Assembly (NCBI RefSeq): GCF_910589235.1
Contig: NC_060955.1
Coordinates: forward strand, 12,916,837 to 12,980,836
DNA: 64,000 nucleotides
Reading direction: 5' to 3'
Source: Vespa crabro
Taxonomy: Eukaryota > Arthropoda > Insecta > Hymenoptera > Vespidae
Under the pieces are notes generated by a model. The model did not search any database. It was not told where the DNA came from and saw only the letters and a list, made by a program, of their open reading frames with translations. A program made the position numbers and the translations under genes. Within the stretch, counting starts at the first letter, position 1. Every line of letters starts with the position of its first letter. Positions 40,591 through 55,700 of the stretch are shown here, in pieces.

Positions 40591-43500
40591 CGACACATGC
40601 GAATTTCGTTAATTGCTGAGATTTAATCGTGAAAGCATTGAACTAACTCGTACCACAGCTTGAGAATTGTTTCCAATCGATTCGGACATTGTATTTCTGA
40701 AGATCAAACATCTATTTGATATTGGAATCGACGTTTTAACCTTGTTTCTTATCGTATATACGTTTTTTCGTTCATAATGGCGTACCATCGAAATACGAAA
40801 TAATGAAATCTCATTCAAATTCAATTAGTTTATATTCTGTCGACGCAGAATAAAGATTACAACAAGAATATATCTTCCTGACTGTGTGTAAATAGAAGTT
40901 TTAACATGAAAATTGTCGAAAAATGAGATCGACACATTCGAATTTCTTTAATTGCAGAGATGTAATCGTGAAATCATTGAACTTATTCGTACCACAGCTT
41001 GAGAAATGTTTCCAATCTATTCGGACATTGTATTTCTGAAGATCAAACATCCATTTTATATTGGAATCGACGTTATAACCTTGTTTCATATTTTATATAC
41101 GATTATTAGCTCATAAAGAATTATCATCGAAATACGAAATTTGAAATCTCAATCAATATCAATGCTATTATATTCTATCGACGCAGAATATACAATGGAA
41201 CAAGATCATAAGTTTGTCACTATGTGTAAATACGAGATTCAACATGAATATTGTAGAAAAATGAGATCGACACATGCGAATTTCGTTAATTGCTGAGATT
41301 TAATCGTGAAAGCATTGAACTAACTCGTACCACAGCTTGAGAATTGTTTCCAATCGATTCGGACATTGTATTTCTGAAGATCAAACATCTATTTGATATT
41401 GGAATCGACGTTTTGACCTTGTTTCTTATCGTATATACGTTTTTTCGTTCATAATGGCATACCATCGAAATACGAAATAATGAAATCTCATTCAAATTCA
41501 ATTAGTTTATATTCTGTCGACGCAGAATAAAGATTACATCAAGAATATATCTTCCTGACTGTGTGTAAATAGAAGTTTTAACATGAAAATTGTCGAAAAA
41601 TGAGATCGACAAATGCGAATTTTGTTAAATGCTGAGATAAAATCGTGAACACATTGAAATTACTCGTACCACAGCTTCAGAAATGTTTCCAATCAATTCG
41701 ACATTGTATTTCTGAAGATCAAACATTTATTTTATCTTGGAATCGACGTTATAACCTTGTTTCATATTTTATATACGATTATTAGCTCATAAAGAAGTAT
41801 CATCGAAATACGAAATTTGAAATCTCAATCAATATCAATGCTTTTATATTCTATCGACGCAGAATATACAAAGGAACAAGAACATAAGTTTGTCACTATG
41901 TGTAAATACGAGTTTCAACATGAATATTGTAGAAAAATGAGATCGACACATGCGAATTTCGTTAATTGCAGAGCTTCAATTGTGAAAACATTGAACTTAC
42001 TCGTACCACAGCTTGAGAAATGTTTCCAACCGATTCGGACATTGTATTTCTGAAGATCATACATCCATTTTATCTTGGAATCGACGTTATAACCTTGTTT
42101 CATATGTTATATACGATTATTAGCTCATAAAGAAGTATCATCGAAATACGAAATTTGAAATCTCAATCAATATCAATGCTTTTATATTCTATCGACGCAG
42201 AATATACAAAGGAACAAGAACATAAGTTTGTCACTATGTGTAAATACGAGTTTCAACATGAATATTGTAGAAAAATGAGATCGACACATGCGAATTTTGT
42301 TAAATGCTGAGATAAAATCGTGTACACATTGAAATTACTCGTACCACAGCTTGAGAAATGTTTCCAACCGATTCGGACATTGTATTTCTGAAGATCATAC
42401 ATCCATTTTATCTTGGAGTCGACGTTATAACCTTGTTTCATATGTTATATATGATTATTAGCTCTTAAAGAAGTATCATCGAAATACGAAATTTCAAATC
42501 TCAATCAATATCAATGCTTTTATATTCTATCGACGCAGAATATACAAAGGAACAAGAACATAAGTTTGTCACTATGTGTAAATACGAGTTTTAACATGAA
42601 TATTGTCGAAAATTGAGATCGACACATGCGAATTTCTTTAATTGCAGAGATGTAATCGTGAAACCATTGAACTTATTCGTACCACAGCTTGAGAAATGTT
42701 TCCAATCTATTCGGACATTGTATTTCTGAAGATCAAACATCCATTTTATATTGGAATCGACGTTATAACCTTGTTTCATATTTTATATACGATTATTAGC
42801 TCATAAAGAATTATCATCGAAATACGAAATTTGAAATCTCAATCAATATCAATGCTATTATATTCTATCGACGCAGAATATACAATGGAACAAGATCATA
42901 AGTTTGTCACTATGTGTAAATACGAGATTCAACATGAATATTGTAGAAAAATGAGATCGACACATGCGAATTTCGTTAATTGCTGAGATTTAATCGTGAA
43001 AGCATTGAACTAACTCGTACCACAGCTTGAGAATTGTTTCCAATCGATTCGGACATTGTATTTCTGAAGATCAAACATCTATTTTATCTTGGAATCGACG
43101 TTTTAACCTTGTGTCTTATCGTATATACGTTTTTTCGTTCATAATGGCGTACCATCGAAATACGAAATAATGAAATCTCATTCAAATTCAATCAGTTTAT
43201 ATTCTGTCGACGCATAATAAAGATTACAACAAGAATATATCTTCCTGACTGTGTGTAAATAGAAGTTTTCACATGAAAATTGTCGAAAAATGAGATCGAC
43301 AAATGCGAATTTTGTTAAATGCTGAGATAAAATCGTGAACACATTGAAATTACTCGTACCACAGCTTCAGAAATGTTTCCAATCTATTCGGACATTGTAT
43401 TTCTGAAGATCAAACATTTATTTTATCTTGGAATCGACGTTATAACCTTGTTTCATATGTTGTATACGATTATTAGCTCATAAAGAAGTATCATCGAAAT

Positions 43501-43972
43501 ACGAAATTTGAAATCTCAATCAATATCAATGCTTTTATATTCTATCGACGCAGAATATACAAAGGAACAAGAACATAAGTTTGTCACTATGTGTAAATAC
43601 GAGTTTCACCATGAATATTGTAGAAAAATGAGATCGACACATGCGAATTTTGTTAAATGCTGAGATAAAATCGTGTACACATTGAAATTACTCGTACCAC
43701 AGCTTCAGAAATGTTTCCAATCTATTCGGACATTGTATTTCTGAAGATCGAACATTTATTTTATCTTGGAATCGACGTTATAACCTTGTTTCATATGTTG
43801 TATACGATTATTAGCTCATAAAGAAGTATCATCGAAATACGAAATTTGAAATCTCAATCAATATCAATGCTTTTATATTCTATCGACTCAGAATATACAA
43901 AGGAACAAGAACATAAGTTTGTCACTATGTGTAAATACGAGATTCAACATGAATATTGTAGAAAAATGAGAT
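40591..43972 (+). repeat. 3,382-bp 10-mer HOR, haplotype 2
   Basis: Monomer starts: 40591, 40930, 41268, 41607, 41944, 42282, 42620, 42958, 43297, 43635. Haplotype 2 alleles in G, H and I, but B keeps tgtgtaaatacg, which separates this copy from those at 20634 and 33825. Private changes are ggcataccatcg and attacatcaag in C and caattgtgaaaac in E. First element of the alternating 10-8-10-8-10 region. Confidence 0.95.
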
Positions 43973-46678
43973 CGACACATGCGAATTTCGTTAATTGCTG
44001 AGATTTAATCGTGAAAGCATTGAACTAACTCGTACCACAGCTTGAGAATTGTTTCCAATCGATTCGGACATTGTATTTCTGAAGATCAAACATCTATTTG
44101 ATATTGGAATCGACGTTTTAACCTTGTTTCTTATCGTATATACGTTTTTTCGTTCATAATGGCGTACCATCGAAATACGAAATAATGAAATCTCATTCAA
44201 ATTCAATTAGTTTATATTCTGTCGACGCAGAATAAAGATTACAACAAGAATATATCTTCCTGACTGTGTGTAAATAGAAGTTTTAACATGAAAATTGTCG
44301 AAAAATGAGATCGACACATTCGAATTTCTTTAATTGCAGAGATGTAATCGTGAAATCATTGAACTTATTCGTACCACAGCTTGAGAAATGTTTCCAATCT
44401 ATTCGGACATTGTATTTCTGAAGATCAAACATCCATTTTATATTGGAATCGACGTTATAACCTTGTTTCATATTTTATATACGATTATTAGCTCATAAAG
44501 AATTATCATCGAAATACGAAATTTGAAATCTCAATCAATATCAATGCTATTATATTCTATCGACGCAGAATATACAATGGAACAAGATCATAAGTTTGTC
44601 ACTATGTGTAAATACGAGATTCAACATGAATATTGTAGAAAAATGAGATCGACACATGCGAATTTCGTTAATTGCTGAGATTTAATCGTGAAAGCATTGA
44701 ACTAACTCGTACCACAGCTTGAGAATTGTTTCCAATCGATTCGGACATTGTATTTCTGAAGATCAAACATCTATTTGATATTGGAATCGACGTTTTGACC
44801 TTGTTTCTTATCGTATATACGTTTTTTCGTTCATAATGGCGTACCATCGAAATACGAAATAATGAAATCTCATTCAAATTCAATTAGTTTATATTCTGTC
44901 GACGCAGAATAAAGATTACAACAAGAATATATCTTCCTGACTGTGTGTAAATAGAAGTTTTAACATGAAAATTGTCGAAAAATGAGATCGACAAATGCGA
45001 ATTTTGTTAAATGCTGAGATAAAATCGTGAACACATTGAAATTACTCGTACCACAGCTTCAGAAATGTTTCCAATCAATTCGACATTGTATTTCTGAAGA
45101 TCAAACATTTATTTTATCTTGGAATCGACGTTATAACCTTGTTTCATATTTTATATACGATTATTAGCTCATAAAGAAGTATCATCGAAATACGGAATTT
45201 GAAATCTCAATCAATATCAATGCTTTTATATTCTATCGACGCAGAATATACAAAGGAACAAGAACATAAGTTTGTCACTATGTGTAAATACGAGTTTCAA
45301 CATGAATATTGTAGAAAAATGAGATCGACACATGCGAATTTCGTTAATTGCAGAGCTTCAATCGTGAAAACATTGAACTTACTCGTACCACAGCTTGAGA
45401 AATGTTTCCAACCGATTCGGACATTGTATTTCTGAAGATCATACATCCATTTTATCTTGGAATCGACGTTATAACCTTGTTTCATATGTTATATACGATT
45501 ATTAGCTCATAAAGAAGTATCATCGAAATACGAAATTTGAAATCTCAATCAATATCAATGCTTTTATATTCTATCGCCGCAGAATATACAAAGGAACAAG
45601 AACATAAGTTTGTCACTATGTGTAAATACGAGTTTCAACATGAATATTGTAGAAAAATGAGATCGACACATGCGAATTTCGTTAATTGCTGAGATTTAAT
45701 CGTGAAAGCATTGAACTAACTCGTACCACAGCTTGAGAATTGTTTCCAATCGATTCGGACATTGTATTTCTGAAGATCAAACATCTATTTTATCTTGGAA
45801 TCGACGTTTTAACCTTGTGTCTTATCGTATATACGTTTTTTCGTTCATAATGGCGTACCATCGAAATACGAAATAATGAAATCTCATTCAAATTCAATCA
45901 GTTTATATTCTGTCGACGCATAATAAAGATTACAACAAGAATATATCTTCCTGACTGTGTGTAAATAGAAGTTTTCACATGAAAATTGTCGAAAAATGAG
46001 ATCGACAAATGCGAATTTTGTTAAATGCTGAGATAAAATCGTGAACACATTGAAATTACTCGTACCACAGCTTCAGAAATGTTTCCAATCTATTCGGACA
46101 TTGTATTTCTGAAGATCAAACATTTATTTTATCTTGGAATCGACGTTATAACCTTGTTTCATATGTTGTATACGATTATTAGCTCATAAAGAAGTATCAT
46201 CGAAATACGAAATTTGAAATCTCAATCAATATCAATGCTTTTATATTCTATCGACGCAGAATATACAAAGGAACAAGAACATAAGTTTGTCACTATGTGT
46301 AAATACGAGTTTCACCATGAATATTGTAGAAAAATGAGATCGACACATGCGAATTTTGTTAAATGCTGAGATAAAATCGTGTACACATTGAAATTACTCG
46401 TACCACAGCTTCAGAAATGTTTCCAATCTATTCGGACATTGTATTTCTGAAGATCGAACATTTATTTTATCTTGGAATCGACGTTATAACCTTGTTTCAT
46501 ATGTTGTATACGATTATTAGCTCATAAAGAAGTATCATCGAAATACGAAATTTGAAATCTCAATCAATATCAATGCTTTTATATTCTATCGACTCAGAAT
46601 ATACAAAGGAACAAGAACATAAGTTTGTCACTATGTGTAAATACGAGATTCAACATGAATATTGTAGAAAAATGAGAT
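43973..46678 (+). repeat. 2,706-bp 8-mer HOR (ABCDE HIJ)
   Basis: Monomer starts: 43973, 44312, 44650, 44989, 45326, 45664, 46003, 46341. Equals the 10-mer minus F and G (676 bp). E's tail has tcgccgcag (45577). Another private change is tacggaattt before E. Confidence 0.94.
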
Positions 46679-49600
46679 CGACACATGCGAATTTCGTTAA
46701 TTGCTGAGATTTAATCGTGAAAGCATTGAACTAACTCGTACCACAGCTTGAGAATTGTTTCCAATCGATTCGGACATTGTATTTCTGAAGATCAAACATC
46801 TATTTGATATTGGAATCGACGTTTTAACCTTGTTTCTTATCGTATATACGTTTTTTCGTTCATAATGGCGTACCATCGAAATACGAAATAATGAAATCTC
46901 ATTCAAATTCAATTAGTTTATATTCTGTCGACGCAGAATAAAGATTACAACAAGAATATATCTTCCTGACTGTGTGTAAATAGAAGTTTTAACATGAAAA
47001 TTGTCGAAAAATGAGATCGACACATTCGAATTTCTTTAATTGCAGAGATGTAATCGTGAAATCATTGAACTTATTCGTACCACAGCTTGAGAAATGTTTC
47101 CAATCTATTCGGACATTGTATTTCTGAAGATCAAACATCCATTTTATATTGGAATCGACGTTATAACCTTGTTTCATATTTTATATACGATTATTAGCTC
47201 ATAAAGAATTATCATCGAAATACGAAATTTGAAATCTCAATCAATATCAATGCTATTATATTCTATCGACGCAGAATATACAATGGAACAAGATCATAAG
47301 TTTGTCACTATGTGTAAATACGAGATTCAACATGAATATTGTAGAAAAATGAGATCGACACATGCGAATTTCGTTAATTGCTGAGATTTAATCGTGAAAG
47401 CATTGAACTAACTCGTACCACAGCTTGAGAATTGTTTCCAATCGATTCGGACATTGTATTTCTGAAGATCAAACATCTATTTGATATTGGAATCGACGTT
47501 TTGACCTTGTTTCTTATCGTATATACGTTTTTTCGTTCATAATGGCGTACCATCGAAATACGAAATAATGAAATCTCATTCAAATTCAATTAGTTTATAT
47601 TCTGTCGACGCAGAATAAAGATTACAACAAGAATATATCTTCCTGACTGTGTGTAAATAGAAGTTTTAACATGAAAATTGTCGAAAAATGAGATCGACAA
47701 ATGCGAATTTTGTTAAATGCTGAGATAAAATCGTGAACACATTGAAATTACTCGTACCACAGCTTCAGAAATGTTTCCAATCAATTCGACATTGTATTTC
47801 TGAAGATCAAACATTTATTTTATCTTGGAATCGACGTTATAACCTTGTTTCATATTTTATATACGATTATTAGCTCATAAAGAAGTATCATCGAAATACG
47901 AAATTTGAAATCTCAATCAATATCAATGCTTTTATATTCTATCGACGCAGAATATACAAAGGAACAAGAACATAAGTTTGTCACTATGTGTAAATACGAG
48001 TTTCAACATGAATATTGTAGAAAAATGAGATCGACACATGCGAATTTCGTTAATTGCAGAGCTTCAATCGTGAAAACATTGAACTTACTCGTACCACAGC
48101 TTGAGAAATGTTTCCAACCGATTCGGACATTGTATTTCTGAAGATCATACATCCATTTTATCTTGGAATCGACGTTATAACCTTGTTTCATATGTTATAT
48201 ACGATTATTAGCTCATAAAGAAGTATCATCGAAATACGAAATTTGAAATCTCAATCAATATCAATGCTTTTATATTCTATCGACGCAGAATATACAAAGG
48301 AACAAGAACATAAGTTTGTCACTATGTGTAAATACGAGTTTCAACATGAATATTGTAGAAAAATGAGATCGACACATGCGAATTTTGTTAAATGCTGAGA
48401 TAAAATCGTGTACACATTGAAATTACTCGTACCACAGCTTGAGAAATGTTTCCAACCGATTCGGACATTGTATTTCTGAAGATCATACATCCATTTTATC
48501 TTGGAGTCGACGTTATAACCTTGTTTCATATGTTATATATGATTATTAGCTCTTAAAGAAGTATCATCGAAATACGAAATTTCAAATCTCAATCAATATC
48601 AATGCTTTTATATTCTATCGACGCAGAATATACAATGGAACAAGAACATAAGTTTGTCACTATGTGTAAATACGAGTTTTAACATGAATATTGTCGAAAA
48701 TTGAGATCGACACATGCGAATTTCTTTAATTGCAGAGATGTAATCGTGAAACCATTGAACTTATTCGTACCACAGCTTGAGAAATGTTTCCAATCTATTC
48801 GGACATTGTATTTCTGAAGATCAAACATCCATTTTATATTGGAATCGACGTTATAACCTTGTTTCATATTTTATATACGATTATTAGCTCATAAAGAATT
48901 ATCATCGAAATACGAAATTTGAAATCTCAATCAATATCAATGCTATTATATTCTATCGACGCAGAATATACAATGGAACAAGATCATAAGTTTGTCACTA
49001 TGTGTAAATACGAGATTCAACATGAATATTGTAGAAAAATGAGATCGACACATGCGAATTTCGTTAATTGCTGAGATTTAATCGTGAAAGCATTGAACTA
49101 ACTCGTACCACAGCTTGAGAATTGTTTCCAATCGATTCGGACATTGTATTTCTGAAGATCAAACATCTATTTTATCTTGGAATCGACGTTTTAACCTTGT
49201 GTCTTATCGTATATACGTTTTTTCGTTCATAATGGCGTACCATCGAAATACGAAATAATGAAATCTCATTCAAATTCAATCAGTTTATATTCTGTCGACG
49301 CATAATAAAGATTACAACAAGAATATATCTTCCTGACTGTGTGTAAATAGAAGTTTTCACATGAAAATTGTCGAAAAATGAGATCGACAAATGCGAATTT
49401 TGTTAAATGCTGAGATAAAATCGTGAACACATTGAAATTACTCGTACCACAGCTTCAGAAATGTTTCCAATCTATTCGGACATTGTATTTCTGAAGATCA
49501 AACATTTATTTTATCTTGGAATCGACGTTATAACCTTGTTTCATATGTTGTATACGATTATTAGCTCATAAAGAAGTATCATCGAAATACGAAATTTGAA

Positions 49601-50060
49601 ATCTCAATCAATATCAATGCTTTTATATTCTATCGACGCAGAATATACAAAGGAACAAGAACATAAGTTTGTCACTATGTGTAAATACGAGTTTCACCAT
49701 GAATATTGTAGAAAAATGAGATCGACACATGCGAATTTTGTTAAATGCTGAGATAAAATCGTGTACACATTGAAATTACTCGTACCACAGCTTCAGAAAT
49801 GTTTCCAATCTATTCGGACATTGTATTTCTGAAGATCGAACATTTATTTTATCTTGGAATCGACGTTATAACCATGTTTCATATGTTGTATACGATTATT
49901 AGCTCATAAAGAAGTATCATCGAAATACGAAATTTGAAATCTCAATCAATATCAATGCTTTTATATTCTATCGACTCAGAATATACAAAGGAACAAGAAC
50001 ATAAGTTTGTCACTATGTGTAAATACGAGATTCAACATGAATATTGTAGAAAAATGAGAT
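46679..50060 (+). repeat. 3,382-bp 10-mer HOR, haplotype 2
   Basis: Monomer starts: 46679, 47018, 47356, 47695, 48032, 48370, 48708, 49046, 49385, 49723. B keeps tgtgtaaatacg. J has the private ataaccatgtttc (T to A at 49874), shared with the next unit at 52580. Confidence 0.95.
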
Positions 50061-52766
50061 CGACACATGCGAATTTCGTTAATTGCTGAGATTTAATCGT
50101 GAAAGCATTGAACTAACTCGTACCACAGCTTGAGAATTGTTTCCAATCGATTCGGACATTGTATTTCTGAAGATCAAACATCTATTTGATATTGGAATCG
50201 ACGTTTTAACCTTGTTTCTTATCGTATATACGTTTTTTCGTTCATAATGGCGTACCATCGAAATACGAAATAATGAAATCTCATTCAAATTCAATTAGTT
50301 TATATTCTGTCGACGCAGAATAAAGATTACAACAAGAATATATCTTCCTGACTGTGTGTAAATAGAAGTTTTAACATGAAAATTGTCGAAAAATGAGATC
50401 GACACATTCGAATTTCTTTAATTGCAGAGATGTAATCGTGAAATCATTGAACTTATTCGTACCACAGCTTGAGAAATGTTTCCAATCTATTCGGACATTG
50501 TATTTCTGAAGATCAAACATCCATTTTATATTGGAATCGACGTTATAACCTTGTTTCATATTTTATATACGATTATTAGCTCATAAAGAATTATCATCGA
50601 AATACGAAATTTGAAATCTCAATCAATATCAATGCTATTATATTCTATCGACGCAGAATATACAATGGAACAAGATCATAAGTTTGTCACTATGTGTAAA
50701 TACGAGATTCAACATGAATATTGTAGAAAAATGAGATCGACACATGCGAATTTCGTTAATTGCTGAGATTTAATCGTGAAAGCATTGAACTAACTCGTAC
50801 CACAGCTTGAGAATTGTTTCCAATCGATTCGGACATTGTATTTCTGAAGATCAAACATCTATTTGATATTGGAATCGACGTTTTGACCTTGTTTCTTATC
50901 GTATATACGTTTTTTCGTTCATAATGGCGTACCATCGAAATACGAAATAATGAAATCTCATTCAAATTCAATTAGTTTATATTCTGTCGACGCAGAATAA
51001 AGATTACAACAAGAATATATCTTCCTGACTGTGTGTAAATAGAAGTTTTAACATGAAAATTGTCGAAAAATGAGATCGACAAATGCGAATTTTGTTAAAT
51101 GCTGAGATAAAATCGTGAACACATTGAAATTTCTCGTACCACAGCTTCAGAAATGTTTCCAATCAATTCGACATTGTATTTCTGAAGATCAAACATTTAT
51201 TTTATCTTGGAATCGACGTTATAACCTTGTTTCATATTTTATATACGATTATTAGCTCATAAAGAAGTATCATCGAAATACGAAATTTGAAATCTCAATC
51301 AATATCAATGCTTTTATATTCTATCGACGCAGAATATACAAAGGAACAAGAACATAAGTTTGTCACTATGTGTAAATACGAGTTTCAACATGAATATTGT
51401 AGAAAAATGAGATCGACACATGCGAATTTCGTTAATTGCAGAGCTTCAATCGTGAAAACATTGAACTTACTCGTACCACAGCTTGAGAAATGTTTCCAAC
51501 CGATTCGGACATTGTATTTCTGAAGATCATACATCCATTTTATCTTGGAATCGACGTTATAACCTTGTTTCATATGTTATATACGATTATTAGCTCATAA
51601 AGAAGTATCATCGAAATACGAAATTTGAAATCTCAATCAATATCAATGCTTTTATATTCTATCGACGCAGAATATACAAAGGAACAAGAACATAAGTTTG
51701 TCACTATGTGTAAATACGAGTTTCAACATGAATATTGTAGAAAAATGAGATCGACACATGCGAATTTCGTTAATTGCTGAGATTTAATCGTGAAAGCATT
51801 GAACTAACTCGTACCACAGCTTGAGAATTGTTTCCAATCGATTCGGACATTGTATTTCTGAAGATCAAACATCTATTTTATCTTGGAATCGACGTTTTAA
51901 CCTTGTGTCTTATCGTATATACGTTTTTTCGTTCATAATGGCATACCATCGAAATACGAAATAATGAAATCTCATTCAAATTCAATCAGTTTATATTCTG
52001 TCGACGCATAATAAAGATTACAACAAGAATATATCTTCCTGACTGTGTGTAAATAGAAGTTTTCACATGAAAATTGTCGAAAAATGAGATCGACAAATGC
52101 GAATTTTGTTAAATGCTGAGATAAAATCGTGAACACATTGAAATTACTCGTACCACAGCTTCAGAAATGTTTCCAATCTATTCGGACATTGTATTTCTGA
52201 AGATCAAACATTTATTTTATCTTGGAATCGACGTTATAACCTTGTTTCATATGTTGTATACGATTATTAGCTCATAAAGAAGTATCATCGAAATACGAAA
52301 TTTGAAATCTCAATCAATATCAATGCTTTTATATTCTATCGACGCAGAATATACAAAGGAACAAGAACATAAGTTTGTCACTATGTGTAAATACGAGTTT
52401 CACCATGAATATTGTAGAAAAATGAGATCGACACATGCGAATTTTGTTAAATGCTGAGATAAAATCGTGTACACATTGAAATTACTCGTACCACAGCTTC
52501 AGAAATGTTTCCAATCTATTCGGACATTGTATTTCTGAAGATCGAACATTTATTTTATCTTGGAATCGACGTTATAACCATGTTTCATATGTTGTATACG
52601 ATTATTAGCTCATAAAGAAGTATCATCGAAATACGAAATTTGAAATCTCAATCAATATCAATGCTTTTATATTCTATCGACTCAGAATATACAAAGGAAC
52701 AAGAACATAAGTTTGTCACTATGTGTAAATACGAGATTCAACATGAATATTGTAGAAAAATGAGAT
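50061..52766 (+). repeat. 2,706-bp 8-mer HOR (ABCDE HIJ)
   Basis: Monomer starts: 50061, 50400, 50738, 51077, 51414, 51752, 52091, 52429. Same F-G deletion as at 43973, but E's tail has the ordinary tcgacgcag. Private changes are gaaatttctcg in D and ggcataccatcg in H. J shares ataaccatg with the preceding 10-mer. Confidence 0.94.
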
Positions 52767-55700
52767 CGACACATGCGAATTTCGTTAATTGCTGAGATTT
52801 AATCGTGAAAGCATTGAACTAACTCGTACCACAGCTTGAGAATTGTTTCCAATCGATTCGGACATTGTATTTCTGAAGATCAAACATCTATTTGATATTG
52901 GAATCGACGTTTTAACCTTGTTTCTTATCGTATATACGTTTTTTCGTTCATAATGGCGTACCATCGAAATACGAAATAATGAAATCTCATTCAAATTCAA
53001 TTAGTTTATATTCTGTCGACGCAGAATAAAGATTACAACAAGAATATATCTTCCTGACTGTGTGTAAATAGAAGTTTTAACATGAAAATTGTCGAAAAAT
53101 GAGATCGACACATTCGAATTTCTTTAATTGCAGAGATGTAATCGTGAAATCATTGAACTTATTCGTACCACAGCTTGAGAAATGTTTCCAATCTATTCGG
53201 ACATTGTATTTCTGAAGATCAAACATCCATTTTATATTGGAATCGACGTTATAACCTTGTATCATATTTTATATACGATTATTAGCTCATAAAGAATTAT
53301 CATCGAAATACGAAATTTGAAATCTCAATCAATATCAATGCTATTATATTCTATCGACGCAGAATATACAATGGAACAAGATCATAAGTTTGTCACTATG
53401 TGTAAATACGAGATTCAACATGAATATTGTAGAAAAATGAGATCGACACATGCGAATTTCGTTAATTGCTGAGATTTAATCGTGAAAGCATTGAACTAAC
53501 TCGTACCACAGCTTGAGAATTGTTTCCAATCGATTCGGACATTGTATTTCTGAAGATCAAACATCTATTTGATATTGGAATCGACGTTTTGACCTTGTTT
53601 CTTATCGTATATACGTTTTTTCGTTCATAATGGCGTACCATCGAAATACGAAATAATGAAATCTCATTCAAATTCAATTAGTTTATATTCTGTCGACGCA
53701 GAATAAAGATTACAACAAGAATATATCTTCCTGACTGTGTGTAAATAGAAGTTTTAACATGAAAATTGTCGAAAAATGAGATCGACAAATGCGAATTTTG
53801 TTAAATGCTGAGATAAAATCGTGAACACATTGAAATTACTCGTACCACAGCTTCAGAAATGTTTCCAATCAATTCGACATTGTATTTCTGAAGATCAAAC
53901 ATTTATTTTATCTTGGAATCGACGTTATAACCTTGTTTCATATTTTATATACGATTATTAGCTCATAAAGAAGTATCATCGAAATACGAAATTTGAAATC
54001 TCAATCAATATCAATGCTTTTATATTCTATCGACGCAGAATATACAAAGGAACAAGAACATAAGTTTGTCACTATGTGTAAATACGAGTTTCAACATGAA
54101 TATTGTAGAAAAATGAGATCGACACATGCGAATTTCGTTAATTGCAGAGCTTCAATCGTGAAAACATTGAACTTACTCGTACCACAGCTTGAGAAATGTT
54201 TCCAACCGATTCGGACATTGTATTTCTGAAGATCATACATCCATTTTATCTTGGAATCGACGTTATAACCTTGTTTCATATGTTATATACGATTATTAGC
54301 TCATAAAGAAGTATCATCGAAATACGAAATTTGAAATCTCAATCAATATCAATGCTTTTATATTCTATCGACGCAGAATATACAATGGAACAAGAACATA
54401 AGTTTGTCACTATGTGTAAATACGAGTTTCAACATGAATATTGTAGAAAAATGAGATCGACACATGCGAATTTTGTTAAATGCTGAGATAAAATCGTGAA
54501 CACATTGAAATTACTCGTACCACAGCTTGAGAAATGTTTCCAACCGATTCGGACATTGTATTTCTGAAGATCATACATCCATTTTATCTTGGAGTCGACG
54601 TTATAACCTTGTTTCATATGTTATATATGATTATTAGCTCTTAAAGAAGTATCATCGAAATACGAAATTTCAAATCTCAATCAATATCAATGCTATTATA
54701 TTCTATCGACGCAGAATATACAATGGAACAAGAACATAAGTTTGTCACTATGTGTAAATACGAGTTTTAACATGAATATTGTCGAAAATTGAGATCGACA
54801 CATGCGAATTTCTTTAATTGCAGAGATGTAATCGTGAAACCATTGAACTTATTCGTACCACAGCTTGAGAAATGTTTCCAATCTATTCGGACATTGTATT
54901 TCTGAAGATCAAACATCCATTTTATATTGGAATCGACGTTATAACCTTGTTTCATATTTTATATACGATTATTAGCTCATAAAGAATTATCATCGAAATA
55001 CGAAATTTGAAATCTCAATCAATATCAATGCTATTATATTCTATCGACGCAGAATATACAATGGAACAAGATCATAAGTTTGTCACTATGTGTAAATACG
55101 AGATTCAACATGAATATTGTAGAAAAATGAGATCGACACATGCGAATTTCGTTAATTGCTGAGATTTAATCGTGAAAGCATTGAACTAACTCGTACCACA
55201 GCTTGAGAATTGTTTCCAATCGATTCGGACATTGTATTTCTGAAGATCAAACATCTATTTTATCTTGGAATCGACGTTTTAACCTTGTGTCTTATCGTAT
55301 ATACGTTTTTTCGTTCATAATGGCGTACCATCGAAATACGAAATAATGAAATCTCATTCAAATTCAATCAGTTTATATTCTGTCGACGCATAATAAAGAT
55401 TACAACAAGAATATATCTTCCTGACTGTGTGTAAATAGAAGTTTTCACATGAAAATTGTCGAAAAATGAGATCGACAAATGCGAATTTTGTTAAATGCTG
55501 AGATAAAATCGTGAACACATTGAAATTACTCGTACCACAGCTTCAGAAATGTTTCCAATCTATTCGGACATTGTATTTCTGAAGATCAAACATTTATTTT
55601 ATCTTGGAATCGACGTTATAACCTTGTTTCATATGTTGTATACGATTATTAGCTCATAAAGAAGTATCATCGAAATACGAAATTTGAAATCTCAATCAAT

